Shown piece after piece: positions 27,605 to 37,144 of a stretch of DNA of 64,000 nucleotides. Below the pieces are notes generated by a model. That model ran no database searches. It was not told the DNA's origin and saw only the letters and a program-made list of their open reading frames with translations. Within the stretch, counting starts at the first letter, position 1. Every line of letters begins with the position of its first letter. The DNA is from Microthrixaceae bacterium (GTDB taxonomy: Bacteria > Actinomycetota > Acidimicrobiia > Acidimicrobiales > Microtrichaceae): contig JAMLGK010000014.1 of NCBI GenBank assembly GCA_023957995.1, forward strand, positions 27,124-91,123. The letters are read 5' to 3'. A program made the translations under genes and the position numbers.

Positions 27605-28765
27605 GTGGGCAACGCGAGGGCGGAAGTCGATCTGGACCGTGCGGTGACCGATCGGTTGCGCACCGACGACCTCGACCCGCCAGCAGCGGCCGAAGCCGAT
27701 TTCCTCTCCGGTCGCACCGATCGCTGGATCGGCGACGAGCCGACGGTCCACCCCGCAGTGCGTGCTCGGGCGCTCGTGGTGTCCAACCGGCCCGACGAAG
27801 CGATCGAGGTGCTCGGGTCGCTCGTCGGGTGTGACTTCACACCGCAGGCCCTGGCCGCGGCCAGCTGGGCCGTGTCGAGGGTGTCGTGTCCCGAACTGAC
27901 CGCGTCTCTCCCCGAGCGTGTCGGTGCGCTCGCCGGCGGGTTCGTGACCGACGACGGTCTGCCCCTGGGGCCGGGATCCTCGCTGGTCGCCCTGGTCGCC
28001 TCCGCCGAGGGCGACATCGAGAAGTCCCTCGAGTTCCACGACCGAGGGGTCCTCGAAGGAGATCGACGTGCGCCGGTCTGGGGAGCGATCGCACGTCTGG
28101 AACGCTCGCGAGTCCTCCTCAGCGACATGTGTCTCAGGGACGACGCGGCGGATCCCGCCGCCGTGCGCGAGTCCGCACGGCGCAGCCTGGTGTCTGCGAG
28201 CACCTTCTTCGCATCCTCCGGACACGCCCACCTGGCGCGCGTCACCGCAGGCCTCATGGAGCTCTGTGGATCCGGACCGGACGGCGGTGACCACGGCCCC
28301 AACTGCGAGGGCGTGGCAGAGCCTGCACTCGGTTACCTGCGATCGGGCGAGCGGTGTCTGGCCGGGTTCGGTGTGCAACCACCGGTCGCGGTGCGGCACC
28401 GAAAGGGCATCAGGGCCATCCGGTACCTGATCGCCAATCGACACCGCCAGGTGCCCGCTGTCGAACTCGATCAGGTTCTGGCTGACCCCGGCTCTGACGC
28501 CGGCGGCGGCGCCGGGGTGGAGGTCCTCGAAGAGCTGCAGGCCCTGAGGACCGACCCTGCGCACGACCCGGAGGAACTCTCGGAGCACCTCCGGGCGATC
28601 GTCTTCGACGACAGGGTCCGCTCCAGGGTCTCCAAACTGCTCCGGCGAACCATTTCGGCGCTCGGAGACGAGCACCCGCTCCTCGGAGAACACCTACGGG
28701 TCTCTGTGCGCACGGGTTTCACATGCAGCTACGAAGCCCCACCGATCGTGCGCTGGATCCTGTGA
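27605..28765 (+). CDS. Shorter regulatory protein sharing the same C-terminal domain
   Basis: About 386 residues from GTG 27605 (TTG 27602 is one codon upstream), with AGGA 7 nt before. The N-terminal half is Ala/Asp-rich helical repeat sequence. The C-terminus (RVSKLLRRTISALGDEHPLLGEHLRVSVRTGFTCSYE) is clearly related to the end of the divergent 605-residue protein. No ATPase or DNA-binding motif is visible elsewhere. Its last 37 bases overlap the end of the convergent SARP gene. It may act with the 605-residue protein, because they are divergent and homologous. Confidence 0.65.
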   Translation: MGNARAEVDLDRAVTDRLRTDDLDPPAAAEADFLSGRTDRWIGDEPTVHPAVRARALVVSNRPDEAIEVLGSLVGCDFTPQALAAASWAVSRVSCPELTASLPERVGALAGGFVTDDGLPLGPGSSLVALVASAEGDIEKSLEFHDRGVLEGDRRAPVWGAIARLERSRVLLSDMCLRDDAADPAAVRESARRSLVSASTFFASSGHAHLARVTAGLMELCGSGPDGGDHGPNCEGVAEPALGYLRSGERCLAGFGVQPPVAVRHRKGIRAIRYLIANRHRQVPAVELDQVLADPGSDAGGGAGVEVLEELQALRTDPAHDPEELSEHLRAIVFDDRVRSRVSKLLRRTISALGDEHPLLGEHLRVSVRTGFTCSYEAPPIVRWIL

Positions 28766-29727
28766 CGCGCACAGCGCGCCCGCTCCCGGATCGGTTCTGA
28801 GCCACCACAACCCGGCCCGCCGGGTGCCCTCGAGGACCTGCTCCGCAGGTCCACCACATCCGCGGCACCGATCGCGCCCCCACTGAACTCCCTCGCGACG
28901 ATGGCGTTCTTCAGCGCCACCAGTTCCTCGCACGGGCTGGTGCCGAGGTCGCGCTCGAGCAGACCACTGAGTCGGGAGAAGGTCGCGATCGCCTCCGCCG
29001 GGCGGCCGGCTCCCACCTGGGCCCGCATCAGGAGTTCCCAACGCACCTCGTCGTAGACCGAGGTCTCCACGAGGTCACGGAGTTGGTCGATGGCAGCGAC
29101 GTGGTCGCCCGCAGCCAGGTGCGCCCTCGCCAGACATTCCGATGCCTGGTCACGGAGCGCCTCGAGACGTGCCTGTTCCGCCTCGGCTCCGGGATCGTCG
29201 TCGAGCCCGCTGAACGGTCGACCGACGAAGATCTCCAACGCGGCGCCGAGAACGGCGCGCTTCTGGCTCAGCTTCTGCTCAGCACTTCCGTCGGTGACGA
29301 GTTGTTCGAACTGCTCGACGTCGGTGGTCGCCACGAGTTCGTAGCCGGGTCTCCCCGAGCGGATCAGATCTGACCCGAAGCGCCTCCGCAGCCGGGTGAT
29401 CTGGTTCTGCAGCGAAGCACGTGCGGAGTCGGGCACCCGCTCACGCCAAACCGCAGAGATGAGGGTCGAGGTGTCGACGGGGCGACCCGGCGACAGGGCG
29501 AGGATCGACAGGATCGCCGCCTGGCGTTTCGTCACCGCTTCGCCATCGACGGTGACCGTTCCGATCACGCACACCCTGTGGGCGGACACCTCCCGCCCTT
29601 CTCCGGCTTCTCGCTCCTCGGTCTCATCCGGGTGGTACCTGTCGGCCCGTCCGTCACTACGCCGTCCGTCACCAGGCCGCCCGTCACCAGGCCGCCCGTC
29701 ACTACGAGTGTTCGCGTCCCCACGCAT
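28729..29727 (-). CDS. SARP family regulator (AfsR/DnrI-like, BTAD domain)
   Basis: Regulator of 332 residues. A disordered Arg/Asp/Gly-rich head (RPGDGRPGDG repeat, from a DNA repeat) is followed by an OmpR-like winged helix near residues 50-145 (KRQAAILSILALSPGRPVDTSTLISAVW...SLQNQITRLRRRFG...GYEL) and a bacterial transcriptional activation domain near 150-290. SARPs bind direct repeats near target promoters. GGAGG stands 7 nt before ATG 29727. Three GACAT repeats at 10-bp spacing lie 54-83 nt upstream (29781-29810), so it may regulate itself. Confidence 0.9.
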   Translation of the reverse strand: MRGDANTRSDGRPGDGRPGDGRRSDGRADRYHPDETEEREAGEGREVSAHRVCVIGTVTVDGEAVTKRQAAILSILALSPGRPVDTSTLISAVWRERVPDSARASLQNQITRLRRRFGSDLIRSGRPGYELVATTDVEQFEQLVTDGSAEQKLSQKRAVLGAALEIFVGRPFSGLDDDPGAEAEQARLEALRDQASECLARAHLAAGDHVAAIDQLRDLVETSVYDEVRWELLMRAQVGAGRPAEAIATFSRLSGLLERDLGTSPCEELVALKNAIVAREFSGGAIGAADVVDLRSRSSRAPGGPGCGGSEPIRERARCARHRIQRTIGGAS

Positions 29728-29780
29728 CGTCTACCTCCGCCGCCGTCGCATCACCTGATGGGTTCCTGTTGGGGAAATGT

Positions 29781-29810
29781 GACATCCCGGGACATGGCGG
29801 GACATCGGCC
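29781..29810. promoter_or_regulatory. Three direct GACAT repeats at 10-bp pitch upstream of the SARP gene
   Basis: GACAT begins at 29781, 29791 and 29801, each followed by a G/C-rich five-mer. This helical-turn spacing resembles SARP binding sites, which are usually 11-bp direct repeats. It lies 54-83 nt before the SARP start in the gap 29728-29938, which holds no gene. A CATCA-CC-TGATG palindrome is also present at 29749-29760. Confidence 0.55.
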
Positions 29811-29938
29811 AACAATTCGCCAACACACAGGTGCGGACACGACGACCGCCTACTCCAGAACCTCAGACGCCACGGGCGACGACCATGCTCAGGGACCCGA
29901 TCGGACCCTCGGGCCGCCACGGGCTCCGCACTACGGCG

Positions 29939-31261
29939 TCAGGTCCTGGCGTGCCCGGAGCGCTTGGAACAGAACATGTCGTCGTCACCGCGCTCGAGGA
30001 TCGTCTCGAGTGAGTCCTCATCTGACGCAGCTGCGACACCGATGCTGGCGGTGATGGCGACGGTCTCGCCTCCCACCGTCACGGGCTGGCGGATGGCTTC
30101 GTCGATGCGCTCGCGGACCCGGTCGAACACAGCGGCAGGCATTCCGGGCGCCGCCACGGCGAACTCGTCGCCACCCAGGCGACCCACGAAGTCGCCGGGG
30201 CGCACGTTGTTTCGGAGACGGGCGGCCACCGCTGCGAGCACCTCGTCGCCGACACGATGACCGAAGGTGTCGTTGACGGCCTTGAAGTCGTCGACGTCTA
30301 TGTAGAGCAGCCTCAGGGGTAGCGCACCGGGCTCGAGCGCGGAGGTGGCCAGGAGGGCCTCGAAGTGCCGGCGGTTGGCCACCCCGGTCAGATAGTCCGT
30401 GGTCGCAGCGCGGCGCAGGAGCCTGTCGTCCCGATCCCGGGCGAACGCCACAGCGGCGAGCTTGGCGGCCCGTCGGAGCAGGTACTGGTCCAGCAGTGCC
30501 GGACCTCCCGGACGCGGTGCGGGCATTGCCACGACCCCGAACAGGGACTCCCCGGTCTCCGAGAGCACCGGCACCGCCCAGGTGTCTCCGTCGACGACCA
30601 GATCCTGGGACAACCCGTTGACCCGGATGGTCTGCAGCAGCCGCCGCGCCATCCGACGGTCCTCGCTCGAACAGACACGACCGCGCTCACCGGGCACCAC
30701 TGTGAGGCAACCGCCCATGTCGTGGATCACACATGCCCGGTCGACCCGGAACTGCGTCCGGATCAGATCGGCGACCGAGGCGAGGACGACACTCAGATCG
30801 CCGCGCGAACCGAGTGACTCGATGACCCCGTCGAGTGCCCGGTACTCGCTCGCGGGCCTGATGACACCCAGGGTGTGTCCCTGCTCGTCGATCAACCGGC
30901 CCGACACGTTGAACATCTCGTAGTCACCACTGCCGTTCAGCAGCCGGACCGGGAATTCGACCAGTGTGGACGCCGCAGGATTGGCGAGCGAGGCCGCCGG
31001 GTCGCTCACGACCTCCGTGGCCATGCCCGCCGCGTCGCCGAGATCATCGGGATGCACGATGTCGGCCACCGAGACCCCGACCATCGCCTCGGGTTCGTAC
31101 CCGAGCACCGAACGCGCGCCCGGGCTGGCCCAGGTGCACCGCATGTCGGGGTCCATGAGGACAATCACCACCGGGAACATGTCGCCGAAGGACGCGTACG
31201 CCAGGGCCGCTTCCCCGGTCAGTCCCAGCGGTGTGATGTTCACACCTATTCCATCGGACAC
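29939..31261 (-). CDS. PAS-GAF-like-GGDEF diguanylate cyclase
   Basis: Soluble protein of 440 residues predicted to make c-di-GMP. An N-terminal PAS domain (about 20-130, VLMDPDMRCTWASPGARSVLGYEPEAMVG) precedes a GAF-like region (about 150-275) and a GGDEF domain (about 290-435). The active site is intact: DDFKAVNDTFGHRVGDEVL for metal and guanine contacts and RLGGDEFAV. No inhibitory RxxD site is obvious. There is no membrane span, so it would sense a cytoplasmic signal. The GTG at 31261 is taken as the start; a later GTG at 31243 is possible. Confidence 0.92.
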   Translation of the reverse strand: MSDGIGVNITPLGLTGEAALAYASFGDMFPVVIVLMDPDMRCTWASPGARSVLGYEPEAMVGVSVADIVHPDDLGDAAGMATEVVSDPAASLANPAASTLVEFPVRLLNGSGDYEMFNVSGRLIDEQGHTLGVIRPASEYRALDGVIESLGSRGDLSVVLASVADLIRTQFRVDRACVIHDMGGCLTVVPGERGRVCSSEDRRMARRLLQTIRVNGLSQDLVVDGDTWAVPVLSETGESLFGVVAMPAPRPGGPALLDQYLLRRAAKLAAVAFARDRDDRLLRRAATTDYLTGVANRRHFEALLATSALEPGALPLRLLYIDVDDFKAVNDTFGHRVGDEVLAAVAARLRNNVRPGDFVGRLGGDEFAVAAPGMPAAVFDRVRERIDEAIRQPVTVGGETVAITASIGVAAASDEDSLETILERGDDDMFCSKRSGHART

Positions 31262-31296
31262 AACCCGCCAGGGTTGAGATCTTCGGAAGCCAAAGG

Positions 31297-31342
31297 GCCG
31301 TTCGGCCCTGTTGGGTCGGGTGCCGTTCGGCCCTGTTGGGTC
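31297..31342. repeat. 25-nt period duplication with a small hairpin
   Basis: A 21-nt sequence beginning GCCGTTCGGCCC occurs at 31297-31317 and again at 31322-31342. The first copy sits in a GGGCCG-TT-CGGCCC hairpin (31295-31308). The second copy overlaps the last codons of the HPP gene. Confidence 0.7.
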
Positions 31343-32036
31343 AGGTCTTGCGTGCCGACCACCTCGGATAGTCGATTCCGGCCAGGTGGTTGATCACGTA
31401 CCCCTGCAACACCAACAACACCACCGCCAGCATCAGGACCGCGAGCTGGGGAGGGGTCGTGATGATGCCGAGCGAGACGATCAGGGTGGTCGCGCCGGCT
31501 GGCGGGTGCGGCACCCTCGCCCACACCATCACACCACTGGTCAGCCCCAGTGACAGTGCGGCTGCTCCCACCCTCGGCCAGGTCACCCCTTCGGCGAGGG
31601 CCGGACCTGCCGAGGTCAGGCCGAACACCACGAGCGAGAGGTAACCGGCACCCACGCCTATGGCATGGCCGATGATCGTGTTGCGCGGGCAGGCCGCCGG
31701 AGCGGTCGGTGTGTAGAACAACAGGAACGCCGTGGGCCCGAGCGAGGGAAAGATGAGCGGTTGACCGGTGATCGCCGCTGCTCCGGCCATGATCGCGATC
31801 GACACGACCCCGTTCACCAGGGCGAACAGGCCCATGATGCCCACCGACGAGTGTCGCTTGGTGAGCGCGGGGATGCTCAGTCGTTCACCGAAGCCGTAGA
31901 CGATGTGGGTGATCTCGCCACCGATCGGACCCGGGCCGCGTGGACGCGCCGGGACATCGTCTGACCGTTCCGCAGCAGACCGTTCCGCAGCAGACCGTTC
32001 GGCAGCAGACAGTTCCTCATCGTCACGGGAGTTCAT
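31341..32036 (-). CDS. HPP family membrane protein
   Basis: Membrane protein of 231 residues with about five to six spans. The HPP signature is present: PSLGPTAFLLFYTP and PRNTIIGHAIGVGAGY, with the hallmark HPPAG in ARVPHPPAGATTL. Some plastid and cyanobacterial HPP proteins carry nitrite, and that fits the neighbouring nitrate-reductase-like operon of which it is the last gene. The N-terminus has AAERS three times (15-nt repeats around 31971-32005). ATG 32036 lies 29 nt after the small DUF6755-like gene. Confidence 0.85.
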   Translation of the reverse strand: MNSRDDEELSAAERSAAERSAAERSDDVPARPRGPGPIGGEITHIVYGFGERLSIPALTKRHSSVGIMGLFALVNGVVSIAIMAGAAAITGQPLIFPSLGPTAFLLFYTPTAPAACPRNTIIGHAIGVGAGYLSLVVFGLTSAGPALAEGVTWPRVGAAALSLGLTSGVMVWARVPHPPAGATTLIVSLGIITTPPQLAVLMLAVVLLVLQGYVINHLAGIDYPRWSARKT

Positions 32037-32064
32037 CGGGGATGGGTGACCCGGCCCGGATCCA

Positions 32065-32274
32065 TCAGTCGTGGCCCACGAACCAACGGATGGCGGCCGC
32101 CGAGACGAACACCACCGCCGACAGCACAGCCGCGTTGCGGGCGAGTGCGAAGTCGTGGCCGAGCACACCCTCCAGCGCCACGACGAGGAGGAACACCTGC
32201 AACGACACCAACAGCAGCAGGTAGGCCAGCAGGCCGCCGCTGCGCCGGCGCTCCGACCGCGAGGGTGACCTCAC
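32065..32274 (-). CDS. Small two-span membrane protein (DUF6755-like)
   Basis: Protein of 69 residues with a basic N-terminus and two hydrophobic helices. I recognise it as similar to a family often listed beside Rieske proteins. Its GTG start overlaps the Rieske stop by four bases (32271-32274), so it is translated with the redox operon. It may help to anchor the complex; this is inferred from context. Confidence 0.68.
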   Translation of the reverse strand: MRSPSRSERRRSGGLLAYLLLLVSLQVFLLVVALEGVLGHDFALARNAAVLSAVVFVSAAAIRWFVGHD

Positions 32275-32816
32275 GCGGGTTTCTCCTCGGAACCACCCGG
32301 GGACTCATCACCCACCGCAACCCCGAGCGCCCACACCACGCCGTCGCGCACCTCGGTGTCGATACGACTGAGTGGACGATCCGGGGGTCCCGCCGTGGGA
32401 TCTCCGCTGAGGGGATCGAACACACCCTCGTGGCAGGGGCAGAACAGGCGGTCCTCGTCGGACTGCCAGAACACGACGCAGCCGAGGTGGGTGCACTTCT
32501 GGGAGAACGCCCGGAGCTCACCGCCCGCCAGGTGCACCAGGATGGCCGGGTCGTCCTCGGTGGGATAGCGGAAGAGGTACTCGGTGCCCTCGGCCACCTC
32601 CGAGAGCTCCACTATGGGCCGGGGCGAACCGGTGTTGGCACTCTGGAGACCTGCCCAGGCGGCGGCTCCTGCAGTTCCGACGGCGAACACACCCGATGCC
32701 GCCAACAGGTAGCGGGTGAAATCTCGCCTGGCGATCACCTCCTCGCCAGCGGAGGTGAACGGGAACTCCTCGCGCCACAGCGGTGATTCGGCCCGGTCGT
32801 CGGTGGAACCCGTCAT
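32271..32816 (-). CDS. Rieske [2Fe-2S] membrane-anchored protein
   Basis: Protein of 181 residues. A Tat-like ARRDF followed by one hydrophobic helix (YLLAASGVFAVGTAGAAAWAGL) anchors a C-terminal Rieske domain. The cluster ligands are complete in CTHLGC and CPCHEG. Such proteins move electrons between quinol and a partner, usually with a cytochrome b. It is in the same operon as a NarI-like cytochrome b and a molybdoenzyme. ATG 32816 is chosen; ATG 32828, which overlaps the upstream stop, would add four residues. Confidence 0.9.
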   Translation of the reverse strand: MTGSTDDRAESPLWREEFPFTSAGEEVIARRDFTRYLLAASGVFAVGTAGAAAWAGLQSANTGSPRPIVELSEVAEGTEYLFRYPTEDDPAILVHLAGGELRAFSQKCTHLGCVVFWQSDEDRLFCPCHEGVFDPLSGDPTAGPPDRPLSRIDTEVRDGVVWALGVAVGDESPGGSEEKPA

Positions 32817-32820
32817 GTCG

Positions 32821-33462
32821 TCACCCATCGCCCAGCCCGAAGGGATCGTCCTGCCACCGGGGAGCATCGTCAGCGGTCATCACGTCGACGGGACCGGCGG
32901 TGCGGTCGGCCACGACGGTCGCCACCTTCGTGGGAACCACCTGGTTGCCGAACCGGAACTCGTGCATGAGCTGGCCCGAGCGGGTCTCTTCGAACTCGTC
33001 CTCGGTTCCGAACCAGAGGGCCTGCGACGGACAGACCGACGCGCACATCGGCGCCAGACCGACCGAGGTCCGGTCGTAGCACATGTCGCACTTCATCATC
33101 TGGTCCGGCAGCGCGAAGTACTTGGGAACCCCGAACGGACAGGCGAGCACACAGTTGGAACAGCCGATGCAGCGCGGTTTGAGGGCCGACTGGACGATTC
33201 CGGCCTCGTTCTGCTTGATCGCGTCGGCCGGGCACACCTCGGCACAGGTCGGATCGTCGCAGTGCATGCACACCATGGGGGCCGTCTGCGTGGTCGCTCC
33301 GCGCTCCACGAACTCCAGGTGGATGAGCGACTGTCCCCTGTGGGTGCCGCACTCCTCACAGGCCTGCACGCATGCCTCACAGCCGATGCAGCGACTCTGG
33401 TCGATCACGAACATCCTGGCCCCCACCAGGGGATCCACGATGGTGGGCGCAGCGGGGTTCAT
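32821..33462 (-). CDS. Four-cluster [4Fe-4S] electron transfer subunit (NrfC/HybA-like)
   Basis: Protein of 213 residues that carries electrons between the membrane part and the molybdenum subunit. Four ferredoxin-type cysteine groups are seen, in order [37 protein letters not shown], and CDMC...CASVCP, enough for four [4Fe-4S] clusters. There is no signal peptide. The start overlaps the molybdoenzyme stop by four bases (33459-33462). Confidence 0.92.
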   Translation of the reverse strand: MNPAAPTIVDPLVGARMFVIDQSRCIGCEACVQACEECGTHRGQSLIHLEFVERGATTQTAPMVCMHCDDPTCAEVCPADAIKQNEAGIVQSALKPRCIGCSNCVLACPFGVPKYFALPDQMMKCDMCYDRTSVGLAPMCASVCPSQALWFGTEDEFEETRSGQLMHEFRFGNQVVPTKVATVVADRTAGPVDVMTADDAPRWQDDPFGLGDG

Positions 33463-35735
33463 CGCGCAGCCCGACCCTCTGGGTCTCCCGCGGTGTGCCC
33501 ACCGCCGGCGGCTCGCTCCTGCAGGGTCGTCACACGCCGGTCGCGGATCTCGACGTGCCCCTCGGCCTTCTCGACGCTCACGGCGCAGACCTTGTACTCG
33601 GGGATCTTGGAGATCGGGTCGAGCGCCGTGTTGGTCAGTTGGTTGGCTGCCCTGTCCCCCGCCCAGTGGTACGGAATGAAGACGGTGTCGGGTCTGATCG
33701 TCTCGACCACGCGAGCAGGTGTGGTCATGTTTCCCCGACGCGACCGGACCGTGACGAGGTCCCCCGATTCCACACCGAGCTCTGCTGCCAGACGCGGGTG
33801 CATCTCACAGAGCGGTTCGGGATACTGCTCCACCAGCGCGCCGATGCGGCGGGTCTGGGTGCCCGACAGGTACTGGGAGATGACGCGCCCGGTGGTCAGC
33901 CAGACGGGGTAGTCCTCATCTATCACCTCCGCGGGTGGCCTGAACTCGATCCCGTGGAACCTGGCCCGGCCGTCGGGATGGGCGAAGATGCCGCCCTCGT
34001 ACAACCTCGGGGTCCCGGGGTGCCCCGGTTCGGGACAGGGCCAGAAGATCCCCTGTTCGTCCTCGATGCGCTGCCAGGTCATCCCGTTGTAGTCAGCGGT
34101 GCCGCCGTGGGACGCAACCTTCATCTCGTCGAAGATCTCCTCGGTGCCGTTGTAGCGGAAGTACTTGCCGCGACCCAGCCGCTCGGCGAGGTCCAGGAAG
34201 ATCTCCCAGTCGCGCCGTGCGTTTCCCGGCGGTGGCACAGCCGCGTTGATCTTGATGGCCCGACCCTCCACCGAGGTCGTGGTTCCCTCGTCCTCCTCGT
34301 GCAGGGAGCCCGGCATCACCACGTCCGCGTGCTGGGCCGACTCCGACAGGAAGAAGTCGATCACGCTGTAGTACTCGAGCTTGTCGAGCGCAGCGGCCGT
34401 GTTGGCCGTGTCGGGCAGGGACACGGCGGGGTTGAAGCAGATCGACAGCAGTCCCTTGATCTGGCCGTCATGGATGGCCTCGATGATCTCCTGAGCGGTG
34501 AGGCCCTTGCCCGGGATCTCCGACTCGTCACAGCCCCAGACCCCGGCCACGTATGCCCGGTGTTCGGGGTTGGTCACGTCGCGGTTGCCCGGGAGCTGGT
34601 CGCACTTGTGACCCTGTTCGCGGCCTCCCTGGCCGTTGCCCTGACCCGTGATGGTCGACACTCCGCAGCCGGGTTTTCCGTATTTCCCGGTGGCCAGGCC
34701 CAGGTTGATGCAGCTGAGTACGTTCTCGACACCCTTGGACTGGTGTTCGATGCCCCGGGCGTGCAGCAGCATCCCGGTGTCGGAGGTGCCCCACAACCTG
34801 GCGGCCTCGATGATCCTGTCGGCCGGCACCCCGCAGGTCGATGCTCCCCACTCGGGGGTGTAGCCGCTCACCGCCGCTGCCGCGTCCGCGAATCCGCTCG
34901 TGTGCTCGTCGATGAAGTGGTGGTCCAGCCAGTCGTTCTCGATCAGGACGTGCAGTATCGAGCCCATGAGGGCCGAGTCGGTGCCGGGCCTGAGACCGAG
35001 GAACACATCTGCGGTGCGTGCCAGGGGAGTCACCCGCGGGTCGGCCACGATCAGCTTGGCGCCGCGGTCGCGGGCCCGCCAGATGTAGCTCGTGGTGATC
35101 GGTGCGCACTCGGCCACGTTCGCCCCGGCCACGAACACGACATCGGCCAACGGGATGTCGCTCCAGGGGTTGGGCGCTCGGTCCATCCCGAGGGCCTTCT
35201 TGTTTCCCGCGCCGGCGGAGACCATGCAGAGTCGGCCGTTGTAGTCGAGGTTCGCGGTCTGGAGCGCCAGCCGTGCGAACTTGCCGATCAGGTAGGACTT
35301 CTCGTTGGTCAACGAGACGCCCGACAGGAGGGCGAAGCTGTCCTTGCCGTAGGCATCCTGGATCCGGCGTATCTCCTGGACGGTCCGGTCCAGTGCACGC
35401 TCCCAGCTGACCGTGCGAAAACCGCCCTCCACCGAGGCATCGCGTTCGAGCGGTTCGAGCAGGCGGTCGGGGTGGTTCCCCTGGAGGTACCGCTTGACCC
35501 CCTTGGGGCAGAGCTTGCCCTCGTTGAACGGGAAGTCGTACCAGGGCTCGAAGCCGACCACCTCGTCGTTGGCCACCTTCAACTTGATGCCGCACTGCTG
35601 ACCGCAGAAGCAGCAGTGGGTCTTCACCTCCCTGTCGATGTCGAGGCCGTGGTTCCAACCGCCGGGGGGTTCCTGGTTGAGGTGTGGTCCGAAGCGCTCC
35701 ACCAGCTCTTGCTCACTCACGGGAAGGCGTGACAT
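33459..35735 (-). CDS. Nas/NarB-type molybdopterin oxidoreductase, probable nitrate reductase
   Basis: Mo-bis-MGD enzyme of 758 residues. An N-terminal [4Fe-4S] motif ([14 protein letters not shown]...CPKGVKRY, about residues 41-80) is followed by the cofactor domains. A Cys molybdenum ligand is likely in NGRLCMVSA. The segments [22 protein letters not shown] and [10 protein letters not shown] are close to assimilatory nitrate reductases. No Tat signal is seen, so it should be cytoplasmic. It is embedded in a membrane operon with cytochrome b, ferredoxin and Rieske subunits, unlike ordinary soluble NasA. ATG 35735 overlaps the cytochrome b stop by one base. A formate or sulfur substrate cannot be excluded. 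Confidence 0.85.
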   Translation of the reverse strand: MSRLPVSEQELVERFGPHLNQEPPGGWNHGLDIDREVKTHCCFCGQQCGIKLKVANDEVVGFEPWYDFPFNEGKLCPKGVKRYLQGNHPDRLLEPLERDASVEGGFRTVSWERALDRTVQEIRRIQDAYGKDSFALLSGVSLTNEKSYLIGKFARLALQTANLDYNGRLCMVSAGAGNKKALGMDRAPNPWSDIPLADVVFVAGANVAECAPITTSYIWRARDRGAKLIVADPRVTPLARTADVFLGLRPGTDSALMGSILHVLIENDWLDHHFIDEHTSGFADAAAAVSGYTPEWGASTCGVPADRIIEAARLWGTSDTGMLLHARGIEHQSKGVENVLSCINLGLATGKYGKPGCGVSTITGQGNGQGGREQGHKCDQLPGNRDVTNPEHRAYVAGVWGCDESEIPGKGLTAQEIIEAIHDGQIKGLLSICFNPAVSLPDTANTAAALDKLEYYSVIDFFLSESAQHADVVMPGSLHEEDEGTTTSVEGRAIKINAAVPPPGNARRDWEIFLDLAERLGRGKYFRYNGTEEIFDEMKVASHGGTADYNGMTWQRIEDEQGIFWPCPEPGHPGTPRLYEGGIFAHPDGRARFHGIEFRPPAEVIDEDYPVWLTTGRVISQYLSGTQTRRIGALVEQYPEPLCEMHPRLAAELGVESGDLVTVRSRRGNMTTPARVVETIRPDTVFIPYHWAGDRAANQLTNTALDPISKIPEYKVCAVSVEKAEGHVEIRDRRVTTLQERAAGGGHTAGDPEGRAAR

Positions 35736-36847
35736 CAGCCGAAACCTCCCACCCTCGCGCACTGCGCGAGGGTCACCGAGGCCCTCCTGCAACGCGGGCA
35801 CGTGTCCTGGTAGTTGCCAGCCGGCTCGGCAGGATCGTCCGACCCCCCGGAGTTGGTGCGGTAGTCGAAGCCCACCAGTGGGAGCACGGTCTTCAGGTCG
35901 CTCATCTGCATCTCCGATGCGAACGGTTCGCCGCAGCGGCGGCAGCTCTGCGGAGCTCCCAGTTCACCCTCTGCACGGTAGAAGTGCACGCCCAGGTTGG
36001 CCGGCCGCTGGAAGATGTGGAAGAGCTTCCCGAACGGGATGTACATCAGGCCCAGTATGACCGTCAGGGCGTGCAGGTTGTTGAGGAAGCTGTAGAACGC
36101 GCCATCGAGCCACAGACTCGAAGCGGTCAGGAACAGTCCGGTCACCGACACCGCGAACAGTCCCGCCAGCGCCAGGAAGTCACCTTCGCGTTCCACTGCC
36201 AGCGCGCCCGGATCGCGGAGCCTCCTGTAGAGGAACACCAGCACGCCGGCGATCACCAGGAAGGCCGCGATGTTGAGCAGGTGGAAGGTGACGAAACCGA
36301 CCACGCTCTCGGCCTGGAACGTCCCGGTTCCGACCCCGAAGAGATAGGCGCGGTACTCGCTGCCGTCCTGGCCCACCGACTCGAAGTGCATCCAGCCGAA
36401 GGTGAGGGGGAAGGTCACCGCGGCGGCCAGGATGCAACCCCAGAACAGCAGCTGGTGTGCCGCCCAACGAGCTGTTGAGCGGCGGCGGATGAAGCCCTGG
36501 GTGAGCAGGTTGGTCCCGACCAGGCCCACGAACCCGATCGCGTTGCGACCCAGACGGCCCGAGGACCGGAAGGACTCCCAACCCCGCTTGTTCATCAGGG
36601 CGGTCGGAGGCCGCTGGAGCCAGACCAGGTATCGGTAGACTGTCGCGAACACCGCCATCAGAACGCCGATCAGATAGCCGGCGAGAGCAGCGTCGAACCA
36701 CCTGAGTCCACCGCTGCCCAGATACACACCGACCAGCACCACCAGCACCGCGAGGGATGCGATGGCAACAGCACGGAGATCGAGCGGCACACCCAGAACT
36801 CGCACCGATCGACGCGGGACGGAACCCGGTCTCACCGCTGTGGACAA
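35735..36847 (-). CDS. NarI-like cytochrome b with C-terminal zinc ribbon
   Basis: Membrane protein of 370 residues, first gene of the operon. Five to six spans contain His residues placed for b-type heme ([44 protein letters not shown]). A cytosolic tail of about 95 residues has two CxxC pairs (SCRRCGEP and DTCPRCRRA) like a zinc ribbon or rubredoxin. It should take electrons from quinol and pass them to the ferredoxin subunit. I chose TTG 36847, which has GGAGG 6 nt upstream; a GTG at 36886 lacks one. Confidence 0.82.
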   Translation of the reverse strand: MSTAVRPGSVPRRSVRVLGVPLDLRAVAIASLAVLVVLVGVYLGSGGLRWFDAALAGYLIGVLMAVFATVYRYLVWLQRPPTALMNKRGWESFRSSGRLGRNAIGFVGLVGTNLLTQGFIRRRSTARWAAHQLLFWGCILAAAVTFPLTFGWMHFESVGQDGSEYRAYLFGVGTGTFQAESVVGFVTFHLLNIAAFLVIAGVLVFLYRRLRDPGALAVEREGDFLALAGLFAVSVTGLFLTASSLWLDGAFYSFLNNLHALTVILGLMYIPFGKLFHIFQRPANLGVHFYRAEGELGAPQSCRRCGEPFASEMQMSDLKTVLPLVGFDYRTNSGGSDDPAEPAGNYQDTCPRCRRASVTLAQCARVGGFG

Positions 36848-37067
36848 ATCCGACCTCCGAGTTGGTGCTGAACCCAGCCGACCCACGGGAACCGACCGGG
36901 CTCCGGACTCTCCCGGAGCCGCCGTTTCGAGCGTGCCTGGGCAGACCTTAGCGTCCTCTGATCGCGCGGGGATGCGGCAGCGGGACCACCGGGCGACCGC
37001 CGGATCGGACGAGGGCGGCGACCCACCCTGCTGGGCCGCTTTGGACGCGGACTTCGATTCTGAATAT

Positions 37068-37085
37068 CTCTAGCATCTGCTAGAG
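37068..37085. promoter_or_regulatory. Perfect palindrome CTCTAG-N6-CTAGAG, candidate operator
   Basis: The 18-bp sequence is CTCTAG-CATCTG-CTAGAG, with 8-bp perfect arms (CTCTAGCA/TGCTAGAG) and a 2-nt centre. It lies between the cytochrome b operon (36847, minus) and the SufR-like gene (37145, plus). CTAG is rare in GC-rich actinobacterial DNA, so two in one palindrome is striking. A near copy is upstream of sufB (43758). The rest of the 297-base gap shows no gene. Confidence 0.7.
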
Positions 37086-37144
37086 TATGGGTCCTGTCAC
37101 CACTGCCCGGAACGACCCCGGCAGCCGCACACAGGGGGTTGAAG

